A DNA stretch of 64,000 nt from contig CAMFIS010000003.1 in NCBI GenBank assembly GCA_945952345.1, positions 1 through 64,000 of the forward strand. Direction: 5' to 3'. The translations under genes were made by a program, and so were the position numbers. The notes under the pieces are model-generated. The model saw only the letters and a list, made by a program, of their open reading frames with translations, searched no databases and had not been told where the DNA came from. Origin of the DNA: an uncultured Fimbriimonas sp. (lineage in GTDB: Bacteria > Armatimonadota > Fimbriimonadia > Fimbriimonadales > Fimbriimonadaceae). This document shows positions 7,687 through 15,312 of the stretch, one piece after another. Each line of letters opens with the position of its first letter. Position 1 is the stretch's first letter.

Positions 7687-8439
7687 ATGGTAACCAAGCG
7701 AATCATCCCCTGCCTCGACTGCAAAGACGGTCGGGTGGTGAAAGGCATCCAATTCCAGGGCCTCACCGACGCCGGTTCCCCGTCTGAACTCGCCGCGAGA
7801 TACGAACTTGAAGGTGCCGACGAACTCGTCGTCCTCGACGTTGGCGCGACGGGCGAGATCCGAAACATTCAAATTCAGACGGTAAGGGATGTAAGAAAAG
7901 AACTCTCGATTCCCCTCACCGTTGGCGGCGGCGTAAGAGCCGTCGAAGACATCGAAAAGCTCCTCCACGCCGGAGCCGACAAAGTCTCGATGAACTCGGC
8001 CGCTGTGGTCCGCCCTGAACTAATCCGGGAATCCAGCCAAGCCTTCGGGGCGCAATGCACGGTGGTCGCCGTCGACACCAAACGCTTCGGCAAGAAGTGG
8101 CAGGTTCTCACCAAATCCGGCACTGAAGTGCAGAACCTAGATACTATCGATTGGGCCAAGCAGATCGAGGACCTCGGCGGGGGAGAAATCCTTCTCACCA
8201 GCTTCGACCGCGACGGAACCCAGCAGGGCTACGACCTCGAACTGCTCCTCGCCGTCACCGACGCGGTCAAGATTCCCGTCATCGCCTCTGGCGGTGCTAA
8301 AGTCACCCAAGACCTCATTCACGCTTTCGAAGCGGGGGCCGACGCCGTCCTCGCCGCATCGATGTTCCACTACCAAATGACCACCATCGGAAAAGTTAAA
8401 GAAGAACTCCGGGCCGCCGACATCGAGGTCCGCCTATGA
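7687..8439 (+). CDS. hisF: Imidazole glycerol phosphate synthase, cyclase subunit
   Basis: 250 residues, a (beta/alpha)8 barrel. HisF uses ammonia from HisH to convert PRFAR into IGP and AICAR. The N-terminal KRIIPCLDCKDGRVVKG is diagnostic; the catalytic Asp is in CLDCKDG and the second in SFDRDGT (about residue 176-180). Phosphate-binding loops GGGVR and ASGGAK are present. The ATG at 7687 has a strong Shine-Dalgarno (GGAAAGGAG). Its stop overlaps the next gene's start (ATGA). Confidence 0.97.
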   Translation: MVTKRIIPCLDCKDGRVVKGIQFQGLTDAGSPSELAARYELEGADELVVLDVGATGEIRNIQIQTVRDVRKELSIPLTVGGGVRAVEDIEKLLHAGADKVSMNSAAVVRPELIRESSQAFGAQCTVVAVDTKRFGKKWQVLTKSGTEVQNLDTIDWAKQIEDLGGGEILLTSFDRDGTQQGYDLELLLAVTDAVKIPVIASGGAKVTQDLIHAFEAGADAVLAASMFHYQMTTIGKVKEELRAADIEVRL

Positions 8440-9695
8440 TCATTCCTTCGATCGATCTTCAGGACGGCAAGGCCGTTCAGCTCATCGGCGGTAAGGACTT
8501 TGCCATCGACGGCGGTGACCCGAATAACTGGGCGCGCGAGTTCGGATTGGCGTCCGAGATTGGCGTCATCGACCTCGACGCGGCGATGGGTAAAGGCTCC
8601 AATCGAGATGTCATCGTCTCCCTGTTGAAGGGTCGACGTTGCCGAGTAGGCGGTGGCATTCGGTCGGTCGAAGATGCCCTCTTCTATCTCAATGCCGGTG
8701 CTACTCAGGTCATCATCGGCACCAAAGCCACCCCGGAACTTCTGTCTCAACTGCCGAAGGAAAGGGTCATCGCTGCCCTCGACACCAAGCACGATGAAGT
8801 CGTGGTCGACGGTTGGGTCACGAACACCAAGGCTCGAATCGAAGACAAGATCGAGGAGCTGAAGCCCTACGTTGGAGGATTTCTCATCACATTCGTCGAG
8901 CTCGAGGGCCGGATGAATTCGATCGACATCGAACGTTCCCGTCGATTGAAGGAGCTCTGCAGAGACGTGAAGCTTACGGTTGCCGGTGGGGTCGCGAGGA
9001 CGGAGGAGATCGCCGAGCTGGATGCTTTGGGCATCGATGTGCAGGTCGGGATGGCGCTTTACTCGCGAAAGATGAACTACGCGGACGCGGTGATTGCTCC
9101 GCTTGTGAAAAGGATTCCAGAAGGTCCGTGGGCAACGGTCGTCTGTAACGAACACGGCGTTGCGCTCGGTCTGGCCTGGTCGACAATTGAGTCGATTCGT
9201 CTAGCTTTTGCGGAACAAAGAGGTATTTATTGGTCCCGTTCGCGCCAGGAGATTTGGCGCAAAGGCGCCACATCGGGAGCGACCCAAGAATTGCTGCGGG
9301 TCGACCTCGATTGCGACCGCGACGCGATTCGCTTTACGGTACGACAGAACGGCAGCGGCTTTTGCCACCTCGACACCACCACCTGCTGGGGCGAGGCAAC
9401 CGGATTTACCAAGCTTGAAGAGACGATGGCACATCGAAAGACCAACGCGGTGCCCGGTAGCTATACCAACCGCCTCTTTAACGATGGCGATCTCCTCCAT
9501 TCGAAGATCAATGAGGAAGCGAAGGAGCTGACCGAAGCCACCGAGCGGGATCACATTACGATGGAGGCCGCCGACGTACTATATTTCACACTCGCCAAAT
9601 TAGCAAAGGAAGGAATTCCATTGAGCGATGTGTGCGATGAGCTCGACTTTCGGGCTCGCAAGGTCACCCGCCGACCAGGAGACAAGAAATCGTGA
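8436..9695 (+). CDS. hisA-hisIE: Trifunctional HisA-HisI-HisE fusion protein
   Basis: 419 residues in one frame. Residues 1-228 are HisA (ProFAR isomerase): IIPSIDLQDGKAVQL with catalytic Asp7, VDGWV with Asp125, and phosphate loops VGGGI and VAGGV. Residues 231-320 are HisI (phosphoribosyl-AMP cyclohydrolase): YWSRSRQEIWRKGATSG, the DCDRD metal site (292-296), and Cys293, Cys310-His311 and Cys317. Residues 327-419 are HisE (phosphoribosyl-ATP pyrophosphohydrolase) with the EEAKEL and EAADVLYF helices. It would thus carry steps 2, 3 and 4 of the pathway. HisIE fusions are common, but a HisA fusion to HisIE is not one I know. No frameshift or start signal is visible at the junction. It overlaps hisF and hisD by four bases each. 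Confidence 0.93.
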   Translation: MIIPSIDLQDGKAVQLIGGKDFAIDGGDPNNWAREFGLASEIGVIDLDAAMGKGSNRDVIVSLLKGRRCRVGGGIRSVEDALFYLNAGATQVIIGTKATPELLSQLPKERVIAALDTKHDEVVVDGWVTNTKARIEDKIEELKPYVGGFLITFVELEGRMNSIDIERSRRLKELCRDVKLTVAGGVARTEEIAELDALGIDVQVGMALYSRKMNYADAVIAPLVKRIPEGPWATVVCNEHGVALGLAWSTIESIRLAFAEQRGIYWSRSRQEIWRKGATSGATQELLRVDLDCDRDAIRFTVRQNGSGFCHLDTTTCWGEATGFTKLEETMAHRKTNAVPGSYTNRLFNDGDLLHSKINEEAKELTEATERDHITMEAADVLYFTLAKLAKEGIPLSDVCDELDFRARKVTRRPGDKKS

Positions 9696-11020
9696 TTCCA
9701 ATTCTTAAGTGGGCTGAGACTTCTGCGGACGTACGTTCCAGGATTCTTGGCCGCGCCCAAGCTTCCTTTGCAGCCATCGAGCCCGATGTTCGATATTGGA
9801 TCGGCGAGATTCGAGCCCGGGGCGATCAAGCCATTCTCGATTACGTCAACCGATTCGATCTCCGCGATGGCATAATCGGCAAGTTCTCCGCCGAGCAGTT
9901 CACGGTTGGGAAGTTCCGCGTGACCGAGCTCGACATCGAACACGCTTATGACACCATCGACCGCGACCTACTGCTGAGCATCCGCAAGCAGGTCGAGCTG
10001 TCGCGCAAGTTCCACGAGGCGTACGCCGCGAACCTCCCTTGGTCATTTGAGATCGAGCAAGTGGCGGGCGTGACAGCCGGATATCGCCGGTTACCCGTCG
10101 CCTCGGCTGGACTCTATGTCCCTGCGGGCAAGGCTCCCCTCCCCACCGTCGCCCAGATCCTTACGGTCGCCGCGAAGTCGGCCCACGTTCCACGAACCGT
10201 AGTCTGCTACCCACCCACTACCGAGATCAGCGAAACCGCCATTTTGGTTGCCGCTAACGAGGCAGGTGCGGACGAGATTTATAGGGTCGGGGGCATCGCG
10301 GCGATTGCCGCTCTGGCGTACGGAACCGAGACGATTTCACCGGTGGATAAGATCGCCGGACCGGGCAATCCTTGGGTTCAAGCCGCAAAGCTCCTCGTTT
10401 CTGGACAGGTTGGAATCGATATGATTGCGGGTCCGAGCGAGGCGATGATCGTCGCAGACGATAGCGCTAAGCCAGCATACATTGCGGCCGACATTCCCGC
10501 CCAATGTGACCCCGGCTCGGATTCGGCGGGTGTGCTTGTCACGACATCCCCGGCTTTGACCGACAAGGTCAGGGCCGAGATCGCCAAGCAAATGGCAACC
10601 CTCGACCGCCAGGGCTATCTGGAGAAGTCGCTCAGCCAATTCTCAGCCCTCATCGTCGTGGATTCTGAAGATGAACTCGTTGAGTTGATGAACGAGTACG
10701 CACCCGAACACCTCGAAATCCACCTCGCGAATCCTGCAGCCTTTCTCGAAAAAGTGAAGAACGCCGGATCCTGCTTCCTCGGCAATGACTCGCCGATCGC
10801 GGCGGGCGACTACGCGACGGGCACCAACCACACGCTACCCACCGGAACCGCAACGCGCTACTCCTCGGCGGTTTCTCCGGAAACGTTCACCAAGACGATT
10901 CAGTATCAGCACGCGACGAAGGATGGCCTGAAGGAACTGCTGCCGATCGTCGAGCATGTTTCGGACGCTGAGGGATTGGACGCCCACAAGCGGTCCGTGC
11001 AGATTCGATTTGAAGAATAG
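9692..11020 (+). CDS. hisD: Histidinol dehydrogenase
   Basis: 442 residues. HisD performs the last two oxidations, from histidinol to histidine, using NAD+ and zinc. Typical motifs: GLYVPAGKAPLPT, IAGPGNPWVQAAK, IDMIAGPSE, the catalytic EYAPEHLEI and the zinc-site GTNHTLPT. It starts at GTG 9692, overlapping the previous stop (GTGA). hisB and hisC are not in this operon and must lie elsewhere. A two-hairpin repeat 12 bases after the stop may terminate the transcript. Confidence 0.97.
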   Translation: MIPILKWAETSADVRSRILGRAQASFAAIEPDVRYWIGEIRARGDQAILDYVNRFDLRDGIIGKFSAEQFTVGKFRVTELDIEHAYDTIDRDLLLSIRKQVELSRKFHEAYAANLPWSFEIEQVAGVTAGYRRLPVASAGLYVPAGKAPLPTVAQILTVAAKSAHVPRTVVCYPPTTEISETAILVAANEAGADEIYRVGGIAAIAALAYGTETISPVDKIAGPGNPWVQAAKLLVSGQVGIDMIAGPSEAMIVADDSAKPAYIAADIPAQCDPGSDSAGVLVTTSPALTDKVRAEIAKQMATLDRQGYLEKSLSQFSALIVVDSEDELVELMNEYAPEHLEIHLANPAAFLEKVKNAGSCFLGNDSPIAAGDYATGTNHTLPTGTATRYSSAVSPETFTKTIQYQHATKDGLKELLPIVEHVSDAEGLDAHKRSVQIRFEE

Positions 11021-11031
11021 GCACTGTTATT

Positions 11032-11086
11032 GGGAGGTGTGGGCTTCCAGCCCACATACGAGGTGGGCAAGATGCCCACCACTCCC
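11032..11086 (+). repeat. REP family B two-hairpin element (BIME-like), after hisD
   Basis: Outer arms GGGAG/CTCCC enclose two hairpins, GTGGGCTTCCAGCCCAC and GGTGGGCAAGATGCCCACC. The same element in the other orientation flanks the RAYT gene near 56 kb (55934-55991, 56668-56725). It lies between convergent genes and may also act as a terminator. Confidence 0.85.
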
Positions 11087-11094
11087 AAAGATCT

Positions 11095-11646
11095 TCACAT
11101 CAAGTCCGCTAGTGGCACCCACTCGTGCGGACGATGGAAGTCCACCGCTCCAAGCTTCACCGCCGAGTGGAGATTCTCCAGCGGCGGATCGACGTCGGGA
11201 CATCCGTCGAGAATCAGTGTAACGTTGGCGTGCAGATCTTCTGTTGACTGCAGACATCTCCGAATTTCGTCCCAAGAAACATAAATGGTAGAGAGCCAGC
11301 CAGACTTAGAATCCGCACGAGTCGTATCGCACTTCGGACGTTCGCACTCTTCGTCCCGGAGCCGAGGGGCAGAAAACACACATGCCCACCAAGCACCGTT
11401 AGGGGCCACATTAATCTCGATGTATCTCCCCGTGCTCGGCGAATAGAGCCAAAGCTCTCCGCAATCCGCACGCCAAAGGCCCTCAACAATGAAATCCAGG
11501 AAGCTCATCTTTAATTCGAGCGGGGTCTTAGACGCCATGAAGGAAACGAGCATTCCGGTGCCATCATCTTGAATTCGATATGCCGCCTCGTGCTTCGGCG
11601 GACCAGCGAAGCTTGTCTCGAACTGCCGCCACATACCCTCCGTCAC
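11095..11646 (-). CDS. CBM9/DOMON-like carbohydrate-binding domain protein
   Basis: 183 residues, no signal peptide. The stretch GLWRADCGELWLYSPSTGRY followed by EINVAPNGAWWA resembles the family-9 carbohydrate-binding-like domain (also called DOMON-like) found in stand-alone proteins of 170-200 residues. Its GTG start at 11646 overlaps the stop of the GH16 gene by four bases, so the two are translationally coupled and probably functionally linked. The ligand is unknown. Confidence 0.7.
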   Translation of the reverse strand: MTEGMWRQFETSFAGPPKHEAAYRIQDDGTGMLVSFMASKTPLELKMSFLDFIVEGLWRADCGELWLYSPSTGRYIEINVAPNGAWWACVFSAPRLRDEECERPKCDTTRADSKSGWLSTIYVSWDEIRRCLQSTEDLHANVTLILDGCPDVDPPLENLHSAVKLGAVDFHRPHEWVPLADLM

Positions 11647-12446
11647 TGCTGGTACACCCGCACATAGTCGATCTCGAAGCGCGACGGCATCGGCTCCTTC
11701 GAAGGGTCGCCACCCGTACTCCCCACCGCCAAATTCAGAATCATGTGCTGCTTCTGATGAAACGGATTGAACCCATCTTTATTGAGCGTCTTCGAACAAT
11801 CCGTCTCGTTCAGGAGCTGACCGTCGACATACAGCCTAATCCAGTGGACATCCCAATCCATGCGCCATATGTGGAACTTTGAGGCCCAATCTTTGTCCTT
11901 TTCGTAAAACGAAGCCATCGGCACCGCCTTCGAATTCCAAACACTATCACCATAAACTGTGTTGGCATGCAGCTTCTGTTGGTAGAACTCCATCAGGTCG
12001 ATTTCGCCATTGGTCGGCCAGGGATGGGTATCACCCACGAACCAGATCGCGGGCCACAGCCCGTCGTGGGGAATGATCCTCGCCCGAATCTCGAACCGAC
12101 CATACAGCCAAGAGTGCAGCCCCTTGGTATCCAATGCCCCCGACGTGTACTCCGCGTACTGCCGCGACCGTCGCCAATCTTCTTGAGGCTTCGCCGCCGA
12201 ACCGATCGGAGTAGACGCAACCGATGCCGAATACCCAGGATTGGGGTGCCGTTCTCGCCGAGCCTCGATCACGCACAATCCGTTCTCAACGTGAACATTG
12301 TTCCAGTGGTACCACTGCAGCTCCCGATTTCGCACGAAGCCAAGCTCATAGCCCCACTTAGAGACATCCACGCGCCCCGGAGTATCGAATTCGTCGCTAA
12401 AAACGAGGTGATAACCTGGCACTGCAAGCAAGAAAGGCAGCAGCAT
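11643..12446 (-). CDS. Glycoside hydrolase family 16 (beta-glucanase/laminarinase-like), secreted
   Basis: 267 residues from ATG 12446, which gives a hydrophobic N-terminus (MLLPFLLAVPG). The GH16 catalytic motif is visible as NGEIDLMEFYQ, with the nucleophile and acid/base Glu residues; SDEFDTPG near the N-terminus and the C-terminal FEIDYVRVYQQ are also typical. The family cleaves beta-1,3 or mixed-linked glucans or galactans. An in-frame TTG at 12497 would add 17 residues, but TACAAC six bases before 12446 supports the shorter form. It is coupled to a carbohydrate-binding-like gene downstream and divergent from the S41 peptidase. Confidence 0.9.
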   Translation of the reverse strand: MLLPFLLAVPGYHLVFSDEFDTPGRVDVSKWGYELGFVRNRELQWYHWNNVHVENGLCVIEARRERHPNPGYSASVASTPIGSAAKPQEDWRRSRQYAEYTSGALDTKGLHSWLYGRFEIRARIIPHDGLWPAIWFVGDTHPWPTNGEIDLMEFYQQKLHANTVYGDSVWNSKAVPMASFYEKDKDWASKFHIWRMDWDVHWIRLYVDGQLLNETDCSKTLNKDGFNPFHQKQHMILNLAVGSTGGDPSKEPMPSRFEIDYVRVYQQ

Positions 12447-12452
12447 GCGTCT

Positions 12453-12458
12453 GTTGTA
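12453..12458 (-). promoter_or_regulatory. Weak -10 element, 6 bases before the GH16 start
   Basis: TACAAC on the minus strand, 6 bases before ATG 12446. It fits the leaderless spacing but lacks the final T. Confidence 0.35.
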
Positions 12459-12545
12459 CCAAAACCGACTCAACCAAAACTGGCAAAACTGACTCAATAC
12501 TTATGGAAACCGGGCCGAGAAACCAATGCCGTATCCCGCCTCGTA

Positions 12546-12551
12546 TAGATT
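12546..12551 (+). promoter_or_regulatory. -10 element of a predicted leaderless promoter (S41 peptidase)
   Basis: TAGATT, 6 bases before ATG 12558; an overlapping TATAGA is 8 bases away. Confidence 0.5.
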
Positions 12552-12557
12552 GTCAAC

Positions 12558-13589
12558 ATGATCCACCGCGCCATTATCCCAACCCTTTTGCTCGCCATCG
12601 CAGCCTTTGGCAGTGCCGCCGATCTCACCACTTCTGACCGCCAGCAGGTTGTCGACAGCCTCGGAAAGAACATGATCGAGCGGTATGTGCTCAAGAGTAA
12701 AGGCGAAGAAGTTTCCAAAACCCTCAAAGCCAACCTCGCGAGCGGAAAATATGACTCGCTCACCGACGGCAAGGCGTTTGCCGCTGCCCTCGTCGCGGAT
12801 GCCAACGCCATCTGCAAAGACGCTCACTTCCGCATCCGGTACAGCGAGGCTGTTCTGCCCGAGCGAAAAGAGGCGGCGGCTCCAAGTCAGAAGGAAATCG
12901 ACCAGGAGAACAAATTAGTACGCTTGGCAAACGCCGGATTCCAAGAGGTCCAGCGTCTCGACGGCAACATCGGCTACATCCACTTCCGCGGATTCATGGA
13001 TCCCAAAGCGGCCGAACGCGCCATCCAAGCTTCCATGCAGTTCGTCGAGAACACCGACGCCCTCATCTTCGACATCCGCGACAACGGCGGCGGCGACCCA
13101 GAGACGGTCAAGATGATCTGTAGCTACCTCTTCGAGAAGCCCACGCTCATCAATACCATCCTCTTCCGACAAGGCGACAAGACCACGACCGTCGAATACA
13201 AGACTGGAAACCCGAAGGGCAAACGGTACGACAAACCTGTTTACGTGATCGTGAGTAAGCGCACGGGTTCTGGCGCTGAGGAGTTCGCCTACGACCTTCA
13301 GAATCAAAAGCGAGCCACCATCATCGGCGAGAACACGTGGGGCGGCGCGAACCCGGGTGGAAACGTACGACTGACCGACCACTTCATGGCGTTCATTCCC
13401 GTCGGCATGGCCAAGAATCCCATCACCCAAACCAACTGGGAAGGCACGGGAGTGACGCCCGACGTGAAATGTGACCCCAAGGAGTCACTCAAGCGGGCTC
13501 AGATCATGGCGATCGAGAAGCTCCTCGAGACTGCCAAGGACGATGACGTGGTCCGCCTCAACGATGTCCTGAAGGACCTCAAGGGCTAG
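12558..13589 (+). CDS. S41-family serine peptidase (C-terminal processing/IRBP-like), exported
   Basis: 343 residues with a signal peptide (MIHRAIIPTLLLAIAAFGSA). After an N-terminal helical region, the S41 core follows: IGYIHFRGF, then FDIRDNGGGDPETV, then the catalytic Ser in SKRTGSGAEEF with the Lys helix further on, and IIGENTWGG. The arrangement resembles the interphotoreceptor-retinoid-binding-protein-like subgroup, which lacks a PDZ domain. It probably degrades peptides in the periplasm. Its end overlaps the convergent small gene at 13586 by four bases. Confidence 0.9.
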   Translation: MIHRAIIPTLLLAIAAFGSAADLTTSDRQQVVDSLGKNMIERYVLKSKGEEVSKTLKANLASGKYDSLTDGKAFAAALVADANAICKDAHFRIRYSEAVLPERKEAAAPSQKEIDQENKLVRLANAGFQEVQRLDGNIGYIHFRGFMDPKAAERAIQASMQFVENTDALIFDIRDNGGGDPETVKMICSYLFEKPTLINTILFRQGDKTTTVEYKTGNPKGKRYDKPVYVIVSKRTGSGAEEFAYDLQNQKRATIIGENTWGGANPGGNVRLTDHFMAFIPVGMAKNPITQTNWEGTGVTPDVKCDPKESLKRAQIMAIEKLLETAKDDDVVRLNDVLKDLKG

Positions 13590-14035
13590 GGATTCTTCAT
13601 CAGGTATTCCCACACATCGGTAGTGTCGAACAAGGGGAAGGGCCACGGTTCTTCCCGACCCACGCTCGACCACTTCTTGATCGTGCCCTTGTATCGCACT
13701 TGCAGATAGAATTCGGTTCGGTCGCTTCGGATCTCGGACTTCTTGATCTTTTTGTGCCCGGCCAACACCGGCCAGTTCTGCGGGAAGTACTCCAGATTCG
13801 TCTGAAAGTCATCCCACTGCGCCGCATTCAGCTTCATCGTGTAGGTCTTGTTCCAGGCCTTGTCGATGACCGTATGATCCTTCTTCAGGATCAGAACGTT
13901 GCGGTACTTGCCGTAATCAGCTTTCCCACCCAGCTTCACCAAGCGCATCAGCTCATCCTTGCGAAGGCGGACTTCTGCTTTGGGTTCGAAGTTGTCCGTT
14001 AGCTGAGTCGCCAATATCCCCACGAGCAAAACCAT
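13586..14035 (-). CDS. Small exported protein of unknown function
   Basis: 149 residues. A short hydrophobic N-terminus (MVLLVGILATQL) could be a signal peptide. The rest is basic and aromatic-rich (HTVIDKAWNKTYTM, WPFPLFDTTDVWEYL), with no family I recognise. TATCAT lies exactly 6 bases before the ATG, which supports the start and suggests leaderless transcription. Convergent with the S41 gene. Confidence 0.7.
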   Translation of the reverse strand: MVLLVGILATQLTDNFEPKAEVRLRKDELMRLVKLGGKADYGKYRNVLILKKDHTVIDKAWNKTYTMKLNAAQWDDFQTNLEYFPQNWPVLAGHKKIKKSEIRSDRTEFYLQVRYKGTIKKWSSVGREEPWPFPLFDTTDVWEYLMKNP

Positions 14036-14041
14036 ATCGTC

Positions 14042-14047
14042 ATGATA
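14042..14047 (-). promoter_or_regulatory. -10 element of a predicted leaderless promoter (13586-14035 gene)
   Basis: TATCAT, 6 bases before ATG 14035. Confidence 0.55.
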
Positions 14048-14098
14048 GACGGATTGACTTGACGGGAGTTACCGCTTGAATTTCCTTGCACCCTTCTG

Positions 14099-14395
14099 AT
14101 GGCGTATACAGTACTTAAGTTAAACGGCTTGGGCCTCAATACGGTGGGAACTATGCACTACATCTATCTCATTCTCGGACTCGGATTTGGTATTGCTGGC
14201 ATCATCTGCTCGATCATGATCCTCATTGAAGCGTTTCAGGACGAGATCTGGAAGGGGTGCCTCTGCTTACTCTGCGGTTTCTACTTCCTTTACTATGCGA
14301 TCTTCGACTTCGAGCATGACAACAAGCTTATGTTGGTCTGCATTTCCTTGTTCGGAAACGCGATCGCGGTTGGATTCTTGGCAATGGCTCGATAG
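14099..14395 (+). CDS. Small integral membrane protein of unknown function
   Basis: 98 residues from ATG 14099, or 80 from ATG 14153 (MHYIYLILGLGFGIAG), which directly precedes the first membrane helix. Three hydrophobic helices (about residues 20-42, 50-65 and 75-95) alternate with short acidic loops. It is unrelated to its neighbours, and nothing else indicates function. It is followed by a long AT-rich non-coding region. Confidence 0.6.
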   Translation: MAYTVLKLNGLGLNTVGTMHYIYLILGLGFGIAGIICSIMILIEAFQDEIWKGCLCLLCGFYFLYYAIFDFEHDNKLMLVCISLFGNAIAVGFLAMAR

Positions 14396-15254
14396 AATCG
14401 AGGGACCATTCTCCCAATCATTTTCTTCGAGGAAAGTGATGTTCTATGAATAGATTGCTGAGAAGGCTAGAGGTAGCTTTCGGCAATGTGGCGCGATCGT
14501 CTTTCAACATGACCAAAAATGGGTTGTCTACCTGAAGTATTTACTTGCACCAATCCTTGCCGCCGCTTGTTGCTTCATTTCGTGCATGCAATTTCACTAG
14601 CTGATAATAATGCTTACAGCATAAATATCAGTTTTAGGTTCAATAGACCTGGTAATTATTCGGATATTTACCCTGTAAAAAGAGCGAGGAAATCCTGATA
14701 TTCTTGTCAGTTAGTATAAATACAGGTTTTTCAGGTAATCCTACTAATCAGCAATAAAACCTGATAGTATCTTTACTGTTCCAGGTGATTGCACTTGGCA
14801 ACAAAATAGTTAGGCTTGTAGAGATGAGATCAACTGGTCATCGACAATGATCGAAGACACTGGGGATCTCCGGCTGCGGGTTCTGGCTGAAGCGGAGCGA
14901 AACGGCGAATCGTGTCTCCCACGATCAGCTGTGTTGATAGGTCCCTTCGGTCTTGGCACCTAAAGTTAACTTTACGATGGCCGCTCCGCTCATGCGGAGC
15001 AAAGAAAGGAGACATTTGTAGGGTGCCCACCCGACGTCCACAATTGAATACGAATCCAATCTCGACCAGGTTTGCCCACCGTACGTCGAGAGAAAAGACA
15101 CTGGCGGCGTTGACTCCAAACAACTCGTCAACCACAACTAAATAGAGAAAACCTCCAAAAAGTATCATCCCGGTTTGCCCAATCGGGGAGAACAAAGAAA
15201 ATCTGAGGCGTACGAGGCGTTCCAGCCCGGCCCCCAGAACCAAACAAAATATTA
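14396..15254. other. Long gene-poor region, partly AT-rich, with palindromes
   Basis: About 860 bases without a convincing gene. 14560-14800 is clearly richer in A+T than its surroundings and contains CAGGTTTT/AAAACCTG arms at 14723 and 14756. 14830-15250 returns to normal composition and contains a perfect 14-bp palindrome TAAAGTTAACTTTA (14961-14974) and a 7-bp hairpin GCTCCGC-TCAT-GCGGAGC (14983-15000). A minus-strand open frame over 14830-15243 is possible but has no family resemblance. Confidence 0.55.
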
Positions 15255-15288
15255 GCGCCGCTCTTGCCCAAGAGCGGCGCCTTTTTTT
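15255..15288. terminator. Strong intrinsic terminator, probably bidirectional
   Basis: A 12-bp perfect stem (GCGCCGCTCTTG and its complement) with a CC loop is followed by CTTTTTTT on the plus strand and by an AT-rich TAATATTTTG tract on the minus strand. It lies just after the probable anti-sigma gene (minus) and can also stop plus-strand transcripts from the gap region. Confidence 0.9.
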
Positions 15289-15312
15289 GATCTTCGTGCG
15301 ATTAATTTGCGA

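Noticed and set aside
7178-7693. 171-codon frame across the hisH-hisF gap
   Set aside because: It overlaps the end of hisH and the start of hisF and is made of repeat sequence.
14830-15243. 137-codon minus-strand frame in the gap region
   Set aside because: Part looks hydrophobic, but the rest reads through palindromes. No start signal or homology; kept as uncertain non-coding DNA.
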